NCBI RefSeq assembly: GCF_017744095.1
Contig: NZ_JAGHQX010000002.1
Location: forward strand, 456,282 to 520,281
Length of the DNA stretch: 64,000 nt
DNA from: Shimia sp. R10_1
GTDB lineage: Bacteria; Pseudomonadota; Alphaproteobacteria; Rhodobacterales; Rhodobacteraceae
Direction: 5' to 3'
Positions 8,504 through 17,629 of this stretch are shown piece after piece. A program made the position numbers and the translations under genes. The notes beneath the pieces were generated by a model, which worked only from the letters and a program-made list of their open reading frames with translations, was not told the DNA's origin and did no database searches. Each line of letters begins with the position of its first letter. Position 1 is the first letter of the stretch.

Positions 8504-9491
8504 CAGCGCTGCGGTCCTTGGGTGGCATGCCCACGCTGGCCGGATCCATGTCGTAATGCGCGCCGCAGAACTGGCAATCGGCGGTCACGCGGCCTTCCGG
8601 CGTGGTCATCTTTTCGATGTCACGCGCGGAGTAGATCGACAGGGACTGGCGCACACGTTCCTCTGAGCAGGTGCAGCCAAATTTCACCGACTGCGCATCA
8701 TAGACGCGCGGCTCTTCCTCGTGGAACAGACGCACCAACAGATCGGTTGGCGGCACGGAGGGCCCGATCATTTCCAGATCTTCCACCGTGTCGAGCAAGA
8801 TGTTGGCGCGGTTCCAGTTCTCTGCGTCGTCTTCGTTGACCACATCTTTGGCCAGAAGATAGCCGCTTTCACCGCTGCCGCCTTCACCGGAGATCTCTGG
8901 GCTCGCCTTTGGCATATGCTGCAGCATGATGCCGCCCGCGCGCCAATGCTCGCCCACGCCCGGCTCGATGGATTTGCCAAACTTCAGGGAGAAGCGCGTT
9001 GCCAGCTGTTCTGACTGGGCAAAATAGGCCTCAGCAGAGGCCTGAAGCGACCCGCCAACAAGGCCGGAAATGCCCTGATAGGGCTTCATGCCATCCCCTT
9101 GATCGATCAGCACCGCGAAATAGCCATTGCCGAGCTGTTCAAACGGCGTGCCATCGGTCAGGCGCTCTTCGTCAAAGCTTGCGTAAGCGCGGATGCGGGC
9201 AATCTCACCCTCATTTTGGGGCGCGTAGTAATCGGTGGCGATCATGCGCACGGGGCCGTTGGTCTGCACCTGCAGCGACAGCTTCCAGCGCAGGCTGATG
9301 GTTTGCCCGATCAGCGCGGTTAGCAGGGCCATTTCGGCCACCAGCGCCTCGACCGTTTCCGGGTAGGCATGTTGTTTCAGCACGCCCGAGAGCACGCCGT
9401 CCAGGCGCGCAACACGCCCGCGAATATCAGATTTGTCCAACTGGAACGGCAGCACTGTGTCGTCCCAGGCAATTTTACTTGCAGCTTTCAT
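8487..9491 (-). CDS. hslO: Hsp33 redox-regulated chaperone
   Basis: Holdase chaperone switched on by oxidation. 334 aa. The zinc-binding cysteines are in the expected two pairs near the C-terminus: CTC (GCTCSEERV) and CQFC (ADCQFCGAHY). First gene of the hslO / CoA pyrophosphatase / CCA unit. It is divergent from a NUDIX gene across a 78-bp gap that must hold both promoters. Confidence 0.96.
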   Translation of the reverse strand: MKAASKIAWDDTVLPFQLDKSDIRGRVARLDGVLSGVLKQHAYPETVEALVAEMALLTALIGQTISLRWKLSLQVQTNGPVRMIATDYYAPQNEGEIARIRAYASFDEERLTDGTPFEQLGNGYFAVLIDQGDGMKPYQGISGLVGGSLQASAEAYFAQSEQLATRFSLKFGKSIEPGVGEHWRAGGIMLQHMPKASPEISGEGGSGESGYLLAKDVVNEDDAENWNRANILLDTVEDLEMIGPSVPPTDLLVRLFHEEEPRVYDAQSVKFGCTCSEERVRQSLSIYSARDIEKMTTPEGRVTADCQFCGAHYDMDPASVGMPPKDRSADAAGA

Positions 9492-9569
9492 GGGGTTTCC
9501 TTATCGGCCTTCCCTTGCCATACCGCGACTATATAGGGCCAGCAAGGGCAGGAAAAAGGGGTTTCACCG

Positions 9570-10007
9570 ATGATACCACGATTTGGCACACCGCCACGCG
9601 CGGATATCTCCTATCGGTTGCGACCCGGGGCCTATGCGGTGCTGCTGCGGGGAGACCAGATGCTGGTGACGCATCAGAGCCGTCCGATCCCCGAGTTTCA
9701 GCTGCCCGGAGGCGGGATTGATCCCGGAGAAAGCCCACTGGTCGCGCTGAGCCGGGAGGTGTTTGAAGAGACCGGATACCGGATTGCCAAGCCCCGCAGG
9801 CTGGGGGCGTTTCGCCGCTTCACCTTTATGCCGGATTATGACCTTTGGGCGGAGAAACTCTGCACGGTGTATGTCGCCACACCCACGTTGCGGATCGGGC
9901 CACCGAGTGAACCGGGGCATGAGGCAGTGTGGATGCACGCCGCTGATGCAATCGCAAAGCTGGGCAATGACGGTGACCGCCACTTCGCCTCACTGCTGTT
10001 GGGCTGA
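9570..10007 (+). CDS. NUDIX hydrolase
   Basis: A 145-aa single-domain NUDIX hydrolase with the box GGGIDPGES ... REVFEETGY at about residues 49-71. Substrate not predictable; its length and opening resemble ADP-ribose or nucleotide pyrophosphatases. Divergent from hslO and convergent, with a 15-bp gap, on the response-regulator phosphatase. Confidence 0.9.
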   Translation: MIPRFGTPPRADISYRLRPGAYAVLLRGDQMLVTHQSRPIPEFQLPGGGIDPGESPLVALSREVFEETGYRIAKPRRLGAFRRFTFMPDYDLWAEKLCTVYVATPTLRIGPPSEPGHEAVWMHAADAIAKLGNDGDRHFASLLLG

Positions 10008-10022
10008 CGCGGGACGGCGGGG

Positions 10023-11312
10023 TTAACTGCCCTGATACTCCAGAAGAATACCGGACACATCATCGGGGAACCCCTTGCCACCGGAGAATTCATCCAGCTT
10101 CCAGACCAGCGCTTGCAGGGTGTTCTCCAGATCGTGATCCTTAAGATCGGCCATCATGGCCTCAAGCCCTTCTTCGCCCAGCATACCGGAACTGGTGTCA
10201 GGGCATTCAGTCACGCCATCTGACAACAGGAACAACCGGTCGCCCGGAGCCAGTTGAATGTCGAACTGCGAAAATTCCGCGCCGGGAATCAGGCCAACGG
10301 GCAGACCGCCAGGGCCTTCCTGTTCAATGGCACCATCCGCACGCTGCACCAAAGGATGCGGGTGACCGGCCTGCGCCATGATGACCTTGCCGGTTTTGAG
10401 ATCCACATCCGCCAGCAGCATGGTGAAATAATGCTCTGTCTCCATCTCATCGAGAATGATCTCGTTCAAACGGGCAACAACCTCTGCCGGGGGCAGTGGC
10501 TGATGGGATCCGTCCGGCAACACCTGCATGGCGACATTATGCTCTGGTGAAGTGGCGGAAAGATGCCCAGCAAGACGCGCGGTGATCAGGGCAGAGCTGA
10601 TTCCATGCCCAGAAACATCAATCGCATAAAGACCGATTCGCGTTTCGCTGATCTTGTAGTGCCCCACGAGATCACCGCCCACATGGCCAGACGACTGCAA
10701 CAGCAAAGACACCGCCGCCCCGTCAAAGGTGCGGAACCGTTCCGGCACCAAGGACTGCTGAAGCTTTTTGGCGGCCAGCAAGTCATTGTCCAGACTGTCA
10801 TAAAGACGACGCAACTCATCCAGCGTATCGGTGATGACCCGGTTTTTGTCTTTGAGCTCGCGCTGCATGCGCAGAATACGCTCCGCCGCGGAGATCCGTG
10901 CACGCAGCTCATAGCCGTTCACAGGTTTGGTCAGAAAATCATCCGCCCCTGCATCAAACCCTTGTGCCACCTCAGTTTTTTCGCTCTTGGAGGTCAGGAG
11001 AATGAAGTATCCATAGGTCTCTGTCTGCAGCTCACGAAAGGCCACACAAAACTCAAGGCCAGTCATTCCCGGCATCATCCAGTCAGACAGAATCAGATCC
11101 GGCGGATCGTTGCGGCAGATTTCCAGCGCTTCGGAGCCTGAAGCCGCTTCAATCACATCATAGCCATCCCGCTTGAGCGAGAGGCTGAGGATACGGCGCT
11201 GCACACGGCTGTCGTCCACCAACAGAACACGTTTGATGACCCCGACACCCGGGGCATTTTTCTCAGCAGATTGAACAGAGGTCGTCGACAAAACGCTGGG
11301 GCCTTTGCACAA
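10023..11312 (-). CDS. Response regulator with PP2C/SpoIIE phosphatase output
   Basis: 429 aa. A receiver domain (about residues 28-145: acidic pair in LLVDDSRVQRR, phospho-acceptor Asp in ILSDWMMPGMTG, conserved Lys in DDFLTKPVN), a helical linker, then a PP2C-type serine phosphatase with the metal-binding GGDLVG, DVSGHG and LLSDGVTEC. RsbU-like proteins of this build dephosphorylate anti-sigma-factor antagonists when phosphorylated. No anti-sigma or antagonist gene is next to it. A divergent Hpt gene 146 bp away suggests a phosphorelay partner. The N-terminal 25 residues look unstructured, so a start slightly further in is possible. Confidence 0.92.
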   Translation of the reverse strand: MCKGPSVLSTTSVQSAEKNAPGVGVIKRVLLVDDSRVQRRILSLSLKRDGYDVIEAASGSEALEICRNDPPDLILSDWMMPGMTGLEFCVAFRELQTETYGYFILLTSKSEKTEVAQGFDAGADDFLTKPVNGYELRARISAAERILRMQRELKDKNRVITDTLDELRRLYDSLDNDLLAAKKLQQSLVPERFRTFDGAAVSLLLQSSGHVGGDLVGHYKISETRIGLYAIDVSGHGISSALITARLAGHLSATSPEHNVAMQVLPDGSHQPLPPAEVVARLNEIILDEMETEHYFTMLLADVDLKTGKVIMAQAGHPHPLVQRADGAIEQEGPGGLPVGLIPGAEFSQFDIQLAPGDRLFLLSDGVTECPDTSSGMLGEEGLEAMMADLKDHDLENTLQALVWKLDEFSGGKGFPDDVSGILLEYQGS

Positions 11313-11458
11313 ATTATAAAGTTCGTTAGACAGACATCTATGCTTGCGCTGCTTAACATGCCGTCAAAACTAAAAATGAGATAGTTCAAAATTTACCGGT
11401 TAGGAATTGTTAATACTTTTTTGTCACTCTTACGGAAGGAATTGATGAGGAAATGCCC

Positions 11459-11782
11459 ATGATTGACTGGGAACGTGTAGATGAGCTGCGCCAAGAGATT
11501 GGAGCAGAAGACTTCGATGAAGTTGTGGATCTCTTTCTCGATGAAGTCGAGGAAGTGATTGGTCGTCTGCAAGATGGACCTGACATGGCCAATCTTGAGG
11601 CGGATCTCCATTTCCTGAAAGGCGGCGCGCTGAACCTTGGGTTTCAGACATTTTCGCAACTGTGCCAAGCTGGGGAAGCGGCGGCGGCCGCTGGAAAAGG
11701 CGAGACCGTCGATCTGGCAGCGATCCTCACCGCGTTCGAAGACAGCAAAAACATCTTTGCGCAAACCCTGGCAGCAGCCTGA
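11459..11782 (+). CDS. Hpt-domain phosphotransfer protein
   Basis: Free-standing histidine phosphotransfer protein, 107 aa. The phosphorylated histidine is H51 in LHFLKGGALNLGF, fitting the Hpt signature H-x-L-K-G-x4-G. The start at 11459 is preferred over an in-frame ATG six bases earlier because GAGG is then eight bases upstream rather than too close. Divergent from the receiver-phosphatase gene, with which it probably shares a relay. A strong terminator follows at 11824-11862. Confidence 0.9.
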   Translation: MIDWERVDELRQEIGAEDFDEVVDLFLDEVEEVIGRLQDGPDMANLEADLHFLKGGALNLGFQTFSQLCQAGEAAAAAGKGETVDLAAILTAFEDSKNIFAQTLAAA

Positions 11783-11823
11783 GCAATTCCTGACGCGTCA
11801 CCGTCTGACAAGATGACCCTCCA

Positions 11824-11862
11824 AAAAAGCGCGGCGCCATACTCTCTGGCGCGGCGCTTTTT
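11824..11862. terminator. Bidirectional intrinsic terminator, Hpt / ilvA
   Basis: A 16-bp stem with a single G-G mismatch (AAAAAGCGCGGCGCCA opposite TGGCGCGGCGCTTTTT) and a 7-nt loop, flanked by A and T runs on opposite sides. It separates the converging hpt and ilvA genes. Confidence 0.88.
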
Positions 11863-11907
11863 CATATGTGGCCCTACACCCGCACCCAACGCGCAGATCA
11901 CGTGCTG

Positions 11908-13146
11908 CTAGAGCACGTATTGAGCAAGCGTTTCATCGTTGGTGATGTCTGTGAAGGTCATGCCAGCGGCCTTGATTCGTGCAAACAGCGCGTCAAAGTT
12001 CTCAGATCGCGTGGTTTCGATGCCAATGAGCACAGACCCGAAATTGCGCGCCGATTTCTTCAGATACTCAAAGCGCGCGATGTCGTCTTCGGGGCCAAGC
12101 GTTTCCAGAAAATCACGCAGCGCACCGGGACGCTGAGGCATGCGCAGAATGAAGTACTTCTTCACCCCTGAGAATCTTTGCGCGCGTTCTTTCACCTCTG
12201 GCAGGCGCTCAAAATCAAAGTTGCCGCCAGAGGTGACACAGACAACGGTTTTGCCACGGATCTGATCCGCGACATCGCTGAGCGCATCAACTGCCAAGGC
12301 CCCAGCTGGTTCCAGCACGATGCCTTCGACATTCAGCATTTCAATCATTGTCGCGCAGATCCGATCTTCGGGCGCGGCCAGCACATTTTCAGGGGCGAGT
12401 GTTGCCAGCCGTGCGAAGGTTTTGTCACCGATCCGCGCCACAGCTGCGCCATCCACAAACCCGTCAAGATTGGCGAGCGTGACCGGTTGACCGGCATCCA
12501 GCGCCGCCGCAAGGCTCATCCCACCCTCTGGCTCCACCAATGTGTAGTTGGTTTGATCGGCGAAATAGCTGTAAACGCCGGAGGACAGCCCACCACCGCC
12601 AACCGGCAGAATGATGTGGTCTGGCACTTGGCCAAGCTGCGCTTCGATCTCTACAGCGACGGTGGCCTGACCTTCGATCACATCTTCATCATCAAATGGG
12701 GACAGGAAGGCGGCACCGGCCTCTGCGCAATAGGTTTTGGCCGCCGCCAGCGTATCGTCGAAATAATCGCCCACGAGGCGGATCTCTACATTTTCGCCGC
12801 CAAACACTTTGGTTTTGAAAATCTTCTGCTGTGGCGTGGTGACCGGCATGAAAATCACGCCCTGCACATCAAAATGCTTGCACATATAGGCCATGCCCTG
12901 TGCGTGATTTCCGGCACTGGCGCAAACAAAGATGCGCTGATCCGGGTTGTCCACCCGACGCTTGCGCATGGCATTAAACGCGCCGCGCAGCTTGTAGGAG
13001 CGCACGGGCGTCAGGTCTTCGCGCTTGAGCCAGATGTTGGCGTCAAAGCGGGCGGAAAGGTGGGCATTCAGCTGCAGAGGCGTGGCGGGAAAAACGCTGC
13101 GCATGGCGGCTTCGGCAGTGCGGGCACAAATACGAAAATCGCTCAT
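11908..13146 (-). CDS. ilvA: Threonine ammonia-lyase
   Basis: PLP enzyme that turns threonine into 2-oxobutanoate, the first step to isoleucine. 412 aa. The PLP lysine is K52 in SYKLRGA; the phosphate-binding glycine loop is PVGGGGLSSG. After residue 320 comes one ACT-like regulatory domain (KKYFILRMPQRPGALRDFL), the short form of the enzyme rather than the long two-ACT biosynthetic IlvA of enteric bacteria. Monocistronic by position: a terminator lies downstream and no same-strand gene is close upstream. Confidence 0.94.
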   Translation of the reverse strand: MSDFRICARTAEAAMRSVFPATPLQLNAHLSARFDANIWLKREDLTPVRSYKLRGAFNAMRKRRVDNPDQRIFVCASAGNHAQGMAYMCKHFDVQGVIFMPVTTPQQKIFKTKVFGGENVEIRLVGDYFDDTLAAAKTYCAEAGAAFLSPFDDEDVIEGQATVAVEIEAQLGQVPDHIILPVGGGGLSSGVYSYFADQTNYTLVEPEGGMSLAAALDAGQPVTLANLDGFVDGAAVARIGDKTFARLATLAPENVLAAPEDRICATMIEMLNVEGIVLEPAGALAVDALSDVADQIRGKTVVCVTSGGNFDFERLPEVKERAQRFSGVKKYFILRMPQRPGALRDFLETLGPEDDIARFEYLKKSARNFGSVLIGIETTRSENFDALFARIKAAGMTFTDITNDETLAQYVL

Positions 13147-13212
13147 GTGCCCTCAGTGACTTAAGCCGCCCCGTTTGGCAAGGCCCAGTCGAGCCGGGCC
13201 CGCAGATCAGGG

Positions 13213-13962
13213 TCAGTCGATCGACCGACCCTCAACATAGTGACCATACAATGTGGTCAGGATGCTGATGTTGAGGAGGGACACAAAAATCGTGGTCGCC
13301 AAATTGAGCACAACGGACAGTGGAGGAGAGACAAGCGCGAGACCAGCCGCCGCGCTTTGCGTCAAAATCTGAAGCCCTGCCAGCAGCAAAATCATCAACA
13401 GCAGCGCACCCCAGGATTTCGTGGTGGCCTCAAACGCCTGACTGAAGGTCACAGGTTTGCCGACCGCCGCTGCGGGCAATGTGACTGACAAACGCATCAA
13501 GGCGAGCACCGCAATGAAATAGGCAGGAATGCCGATCAGAACGCCAAGCACCGGAGAAGCCTTCACAATCAACATCAGGACAAACCCGGCAGGCGCAACC
13601 ACAAGAAGAGCCGCCAGCGAGAGTTTAAAGATTTGCCCCCAATAGGCAAAAATCTGGGCTTTGTGGAAGGGCGGAATCCAACCCTGCGGCATCTCTTCGA
13701 GCATGACAAACCGATGCCAGGCGACAACGCACCATGTGGCAAGCAGGGCCGTCACAACAAACACACCCAAAAACATAAGTATTCGAGTAAGCTGGGGCGT
13801 CGCCGCCATGCCTGCGTGGGACATACTGGTAAACATCAGGGCAACAAACAGCCCAAGCACCACAACACCAATCAGCGATAGCACCAGGAATATACGCGCG
13901 GCTTCCCGCCAGTTGCGCACGATCATGCCAATGGCATGTTTGAACAGTTTCCAGCCCTGCAT
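13213..13962 (-). CDS. Polytopic membrane protein of unknown function
   Basis: 249 aa with about six hydrophobic segments and a short cytoplasmic N-terminus rich in basic residues (MQGWKLFKHAIGMIVRNWREAARIF). No catalytic motif or named family recognised. The segments come in two groups of three, as in many small alphaproteobacterial inner-membrane proteins. It is not tightly linked to either neighbour. Confidence 0.7.
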   Translation of the reverse strand: MQGWKLFKHAIGMIVRNWREAARIFLVLSLIGVVVLGLFVALMFTSMSHAGMAATPQLTRILMFLGVFVVTALLATWCVVAWHRFVMLEEMPQGWIPPFHKAQIFAYWGQIFKLSLAALLVVAPAGFVLMLIVKASPVLGVLIGIPAYFIAVLALMRLSVTLPAAAVGKPVTFSQAFEATTKSWGALLLMILLLAGLQILTQSAAAGLALVSPPLSVVLNLATTIFVSLLNISILTTLYGHYVEGRSID

Positions 13963-14103
13963 TGTCTCACCTCTAAGTAGCTGAAACCTCAGCTACAGTC
14001 GCGCAAAAGCGATCTCAAGGCAGAAACGGCTGTAACCCGCTGCGCCACCCGGCATGATGCAAAATCTGCACAGGCCGGGCGCCCGGAGGGGTTGGTTTCG
14101 GCG

Positions 14104-14724
14104 TCAGGCCTGCAACATGTCTGTCTCTGCAGCTGCGGGCAGGCCCATGGCAACCAAAGTTGGCTCGTTCAGACGGGCCGGATTGATCCCACTGAGGGTG
14201 ACCCCCTCGCCGCCTGGAAAGATCAGCACAGCATTGCCATAGGTATCAGCACGCACGGCGACGTCCCTGACAGTGATCGGCTTGCCATGCGCATCGGTGA
14301 GCTGAGACACATCAAGCTGGTCACGATCTGCGCCCTCGATGCGGAAATCTTCCACCAGCTGAAAATCATAGGCCTCGGCAAACGCGAAGGTTTCGCTGTC
14401 ACACATCCATTCGACCAACGCCTCTGTCACCTCGGCGGGGGCGGGTTGGGTTGGATCTGCGCCCTGCTCCCAAGGTTCCACAAAACTCAGCACACGCCCG
14501 CGCGCTGTGGTTGGAAACCCTCGCGGGTTATCAGGCGCAAAATAGGTGGCGCCGTGATGTTCAAAAAACGCGCCCTCCACAATGCCCAAGGCAGTGTCAT
14601 ACACAACGCTGCCACGCCCGAGAGGCGGATTGTCCTCTGGACAGATCTCTATTTCGAAACCGGCCTCCGCAGGTGTCGGTGTTGTCAAAGTGTCAAAAAG
14701 CCAATGGGCCCTTACATGTGCCAT
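14104..14724 (-). CDS. Hypothetical protein, 206 aa
   Basis: No family recognised with confidence. The start at 14724 (MAHVRAHWLFDTLTT) follows a GGGGGA ribosome site; the longer frame to 14769 has none. The protein is acidic and soluble-looking, has no signal peptide, and contains GRGSVVYDTALGIVEGAFFEHHGATYFAPDN and a Gly/Asp-rich middle that may form beta strands. Coding is supported by the ribosome site and by composition like its neighbours. It stands alone between a membrane protein and the amino-sugar regulon. Confidence 0.65.
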   Translation of the reverse strand: MAHVRAHWLFDTLTTPTPAEAGFEIEICPEDNPPLGRGSVVYDTALGIVEGAFFEHHGATYFAPDNPRGFPTTARGRVLSFVEPWEQGADPTQPAPAEVTEALVEWMCDSETFAFAEAYDFQLVEDFRIEGADRDQLDVSQLTDAHGKPITVRDVAVRADTYGNAVLIFPGGEGVTLSGINPARLNEPTLVAMGLPAAAETDMLQA

Positions 14725-14857
14725 CAGTCTTCCCCCAAAATAATCCCAAGGACAACTACGGCGCAGCAAAGTTAAGAAAGGCTAAATGAGCGCTGGCGAA
14801 CTGGTTCGAGTTTTAGGCGCAGTTGCATCGATTTTTTGGAGCCCGCGACCAAAAGGC

Positions 14858-16654
14858 TCAGGCCACGCCCGCCTGTGTGTTCCAGATCTGTGCGCCCAGC
14901 GCGGATTGATAGACATGGGCCAGCTGGGTGAGCGCCTCTGTGGTCATGGTCTCGGTCTGCCACGCCTTGGCGCTCACCCCGAGCATGCGCGGCATGAGCA
15001 TCGGCCAGATCTGCGCATCTTCTGTGGTGAACTCAGACCAGAAGGTGCCCTGTACCCCTTTGATGCGGTCTGCAAGGTTTGGGTCGGGCACCGGCTCCCA
15101 GGCGATGGTGTCCGCCAGAGAGACATAGGCCGCCCAATTGGCGCCCCAGTCATCAGGATCATCGGTATGCGCCATATCAAGGTAGACATGCTGTGCCGGG
15201 CTCATCACCACATCATAGCCTGCGCGGGCGGCGGCGAGGCCGGGCCCCTGCCCTGTCCAGCTGAACAGCAGTGCGCCATTGCCAATGCCGCCGTTGTTGC
15301 CCTTTGCGGCCTCTTCCCACGCACAGGGGCGGAAGCCGTGCGCGGTGGCTTTGGCAGCGAGCCGCGCAATGGTCCAGCCTTGCAGATCATCGGTGGTTTT
15401 CAGCCCTTCGCGGGCCATCAGATCACGGGCCAGCGGGCTGCCCATCCACGTGCCTTCCGGCAGTTCGTCACACCCCAGATGAACATGACCAAAGGGGAAG
15501 AGCGCGCCAACCTCCGCCATAATAGGCTCTAACACAGCCCAAGTCTGGTCAATTGCAGGGTTCACCACATTGCCTTTGTAGCCCTGAACGCTGGTTTCTG
15601 TGCCGCTGTCATCGGGATCGCGCAAATCCGGAAACACATGAGTGAGAGCGATGGCATGGGCGGGCACCTCGATCTCTGGCATCACCTCAATATTGAGCGC
15701 CTTAGCATGGGCGAGGATGGCGCGGGCGGTGTCTTTGGAATAGCTGCCCCCGGAGGTCAGCGCGCCGGCGAACAGGCCGGGCAGCAGATGGCCCTCACCA
15801 CAGAAGGCGGTTTGCTGCCAAAGTTCCGGAAAACAGTCGATCTCCAGACGGAAGGCCTCATCATCGGCAAAATGCCAGTGAAAACGGTTCATCTTGAGCA
15901 AGGCCATCAGGTCGAGCAGCTCAAAGATGGTTTCGGGCGCATAGTAATGGCGTGCGGTGTCCAGATGTTGCCCCCGCCAACCAAAACGCGGCGCGTCTTT
16001 GAGGGTGCCACAGGGCAAAGGCCCCTGCTGCATGAGCGTCAGAAGCGTGATGCCCGCATAAAACACCCCGCCGTAATCCCCAGCGCGGATGGTGATACCT
16101 TGCGGCGTGATGTCGATTTCATAGGCATCCTCGGGAAGATCTACGAGGTCAACATGTGTCTCTATACAACCTTGATATTCCCATTTCTTACGATCCGCCA
16201 GATCGGCAACCGCCTGTAGCGCGGGATGTGCACATTGGATGCCATCCAGCGACAGCGTGCCGCCGGACGGTACCCAGCTTTGCGGCTGCGGCACCAGTGG
16301 CAGACCGGGGAACGGCCCCAGATCCGGCAGCGGTTGCGGGCGGCATCCCGAAGGTGGTTTGGGCAGAGGGATCGCCACGCCAGCCACCCGCAGAAAAGGT
16401 CCCAAAGGGAGCCAGGCGCGGTTGGCTGCGTGAAAGCCGCCGGCGTAGCGAATGGTCACTTCATACGGCGCATTGTCTGCCAAATCGGGAAGCTGAATTT
16501 CGGTGTAACTTCCCAGCTGTTTCGTCACTGTTCCGCCAGAAACCACCTCAAATGGGGCCATGCCGGAAAAGCAAAACACCGGAGCCGCCAGTGCGTGATC
16601 CGGTGTGAAAGTGCATAGGATTTCTTTGCCAATGAGGCGACTTTCATACTGCAT
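14858..16654 (-). CDS. Beta-N-acetylhexosaminidase, GH20, cytoplasmic
   Basis: Removes terminal beta-linked GlcNAc or GalNAc from oligosaccharides. 598 aa: an N-terminal GH20b-like domain, then the TIM barrel with FGWRGQHLDTARHYY, RFHWHFADDEAFR and the catalytic Asp-Glu pair in HLGCDELPEG (about D396-E397). There is no signal peptide, so it acts on imported material. The start at 16654 leaves one base after the gntR stop and has AGGTTGG inside the end of gntR; an earlier in-frame ATG at 16687 has no ribosome site. It forms a two-gene unit with gntR, divergent from the transporter operon. Confidence 0.92.
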   Translation of the reverse strand: MQYESRLIGKEILCTFTPDHALAAPVFCFSGMAPFEVVSGGTVTKQLGSYTEIQLPDLADNAPYEVTIRYAGGFHAANRAWLPLGPFLRVAGVAIPLPKPPSGCRPQPLPDLGPFPGLPLVPQPQSWVPSGGTLSLDGIQCAHPALQAVADLADRKKWEYQGCIETHVDLVDLPEDAYEIDITPQGITIRAGDYGGVFYAGITLLTLMQQGPLPCGTLKDAPRFGWRGQHLDTARHYYAPETIFELLDLMALLKMNRFHWHFADDEAFRLEIDCFPELWQQTAFCGEGHLLPGLFAGALTSGGSYSKDTARAILAHAKALNIEVMPEIEVPAHAIALTHVFPDLRDPDDSGTETSVQGYKGNVVNPAIDQTWAVLEPIMAEVGALFPFGHVHLGCDELPEGTWMGSPLARDLMAREGLKTTDDLQGWTIARLAAKATAHGFRPCAWEEAAKGNNGGIGNGALLFSWTGQGPGLAAARAGYDVVMSPAQHVYLDMAHTDDPDDWGANWAAYVSLADTIAWEPVPDPNLADRIKGVQGTFWSEFTTEDAQIWPMLMPRMLGVSAKAWQTETMTTEALTQLAHVYQSALGAQIWNTQAGVA

Positions 16655-16655
16655 A

Positions 16656-17411
16656 TCAATCCAACCTGAGTTCTGAAACGAAGTCATAAATATCTGAGCG
16701 GTACAGGCCGCGCGTGAGCTCTATCGGGCGCCCCGAGGCGAGATAGCCCGTGCGCACGATCTGCAACACCGCGCTGCCTTCAGGCAGTTTCATGAGATCG
16801 GCGTCAGAGGGCGACAGGTTGAGTGCGGTCACTCGTTGGATGGCGCGGGTTGGCGCGCTGCCATCTTTGCGCAGCAGCGTATACAGCGAGGTTTCAATTT
16901 TTTCAGGGTCGCGCAAAATATCGCGCGGCAGGGAAGAGTATTCGAGCGCGATCGGCGTCCCCCCGGCGCTGCGCAGACGGTTGATGCGCGCAACCTTTTC
17001 ATGGGCTGCAAGCCCCAACGTGACCATTTCATCGGGGTTTGGCGAAAACAGCCCACGCGAGAGCACTTCGCTGGTGGCCTGCATGCCGCGCGCGCGCATG
17101 GTTTCGGTGAAGGACACAAGAGAGGACAGGGATTGTTCCAGCCGCGGAGAGGGCATGGCCACAAAGGACCCAGCACCGCGGCGCTGTTCAATCAGCCCCT
17201 CCTCCACCAGCAGAGACACGGCCTTGCGCACGGTGACACGGCTGATGTCTGCGGTGTCTGCCAGATCCCGTTCCGGCGGGAGCTGATCGCCTGGTTGCAG
17301 ACCACCACTGCGGATCTCTGCGGCGATGTGGCGGTAGAGCTGCTGATAACGTGGACCCCGCCCTGCGCGATGCCAGACAGTGGGATCATATAGCGACGTT
17401 TCGATATCCAT
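16656..17411 (-). CDS. GntR-family regulator with UTRA domain
   Basis: DNA-binding repressor of the HutC/UTRA type, 251 aa. The winged helix covers about residues 20-90 (YRHIAAEIRSGGLQPGDQLPPERDLA ... SRVTVRKAVSLLVEEGLIEQRRGAGSFV); the UTRA effector domain follows. Relatives (NagR/YvoA, DasR) respond to amino-sugar phosphates, which fits the operon. The start at 17411 follows GAGGG with eight bases of spacing. TTGGTA repeats at 17529-17561 and an inverted copy at 17441-17447 in the divergent promoter are the likely sites. Confidence 0.92.
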   Translation of the reverse strand: MDIETSLYDPTVWHRAGRGPRYQQLYRHIAAEIRSGGLQPGDQLPPERDLADTADISRVTVRKAVSLLVEEGLIEQRRGAGSFVAMPSPRLEQSLSSLVSFTETMRARGMQATSEVLSRGLFSPNPDEMVTLGLAAHEKVARINRLRSAGGTPIALEYSSLPRDILRDPEKIETSLYTLLRKDGSAPTRAIQRVTALNLSPSDADLMKLPEGSAVLQIVRTGYLASGRPIELTRGLYRSDIYDFVSELRLD

Positions 17412-17440
17412 CCGGGGGCCCTCGTGTGGTTTCAAAAACA

Positions 17441-17447
17441 ATACCAA
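17441..17447 (-). promoter_or_regulatory. Inverted TTGGTAT half-site near gntR start
   Basis: ATACCAA (TTGGTAT on the minus strand) lies 29 bp before the gntR start, the same core as the three repeats at 17529-17561 but inverted. It could let the regulator control its own gene. Confidence 0.4.
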
Positions 17448-17528
17448 TTCGCAAGACAGGCGCAAAAGGGCAGACTAAACACCTATCGAAATGCCTGTTT
17501 TTCATGGGTTATTCAAGGGAATTCTTTT

Positions 17529-17561
17529 TTGGTATTGTATTGGTAGTATTTTGGTTTGATT
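17529..17561 (+). promoter_or_regulatory. Three tandem 11-bp TTGGT repeats, likely GntR operator
   Basis: Three contiguous 11-mers, each beginning TTGGT (TTGGTATTGTA, TTGGTAGTATT, TTGGTTTGATT), lie about 70-100 bp before the first transporter gene. The TTGGTAT core resembles the half-site of dre elements bound by NagR/DasR-type GntR proteins, but here the copies are direct and helically phased instead of palindromic. Confidence 0.55.
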
Positions 17562-17629
17562 GAGTTAACATATTTGTCATGAACTGATTCGACTTCCTGC
17601 TGAGCCGAAGAACACCATGGGGGATATGG

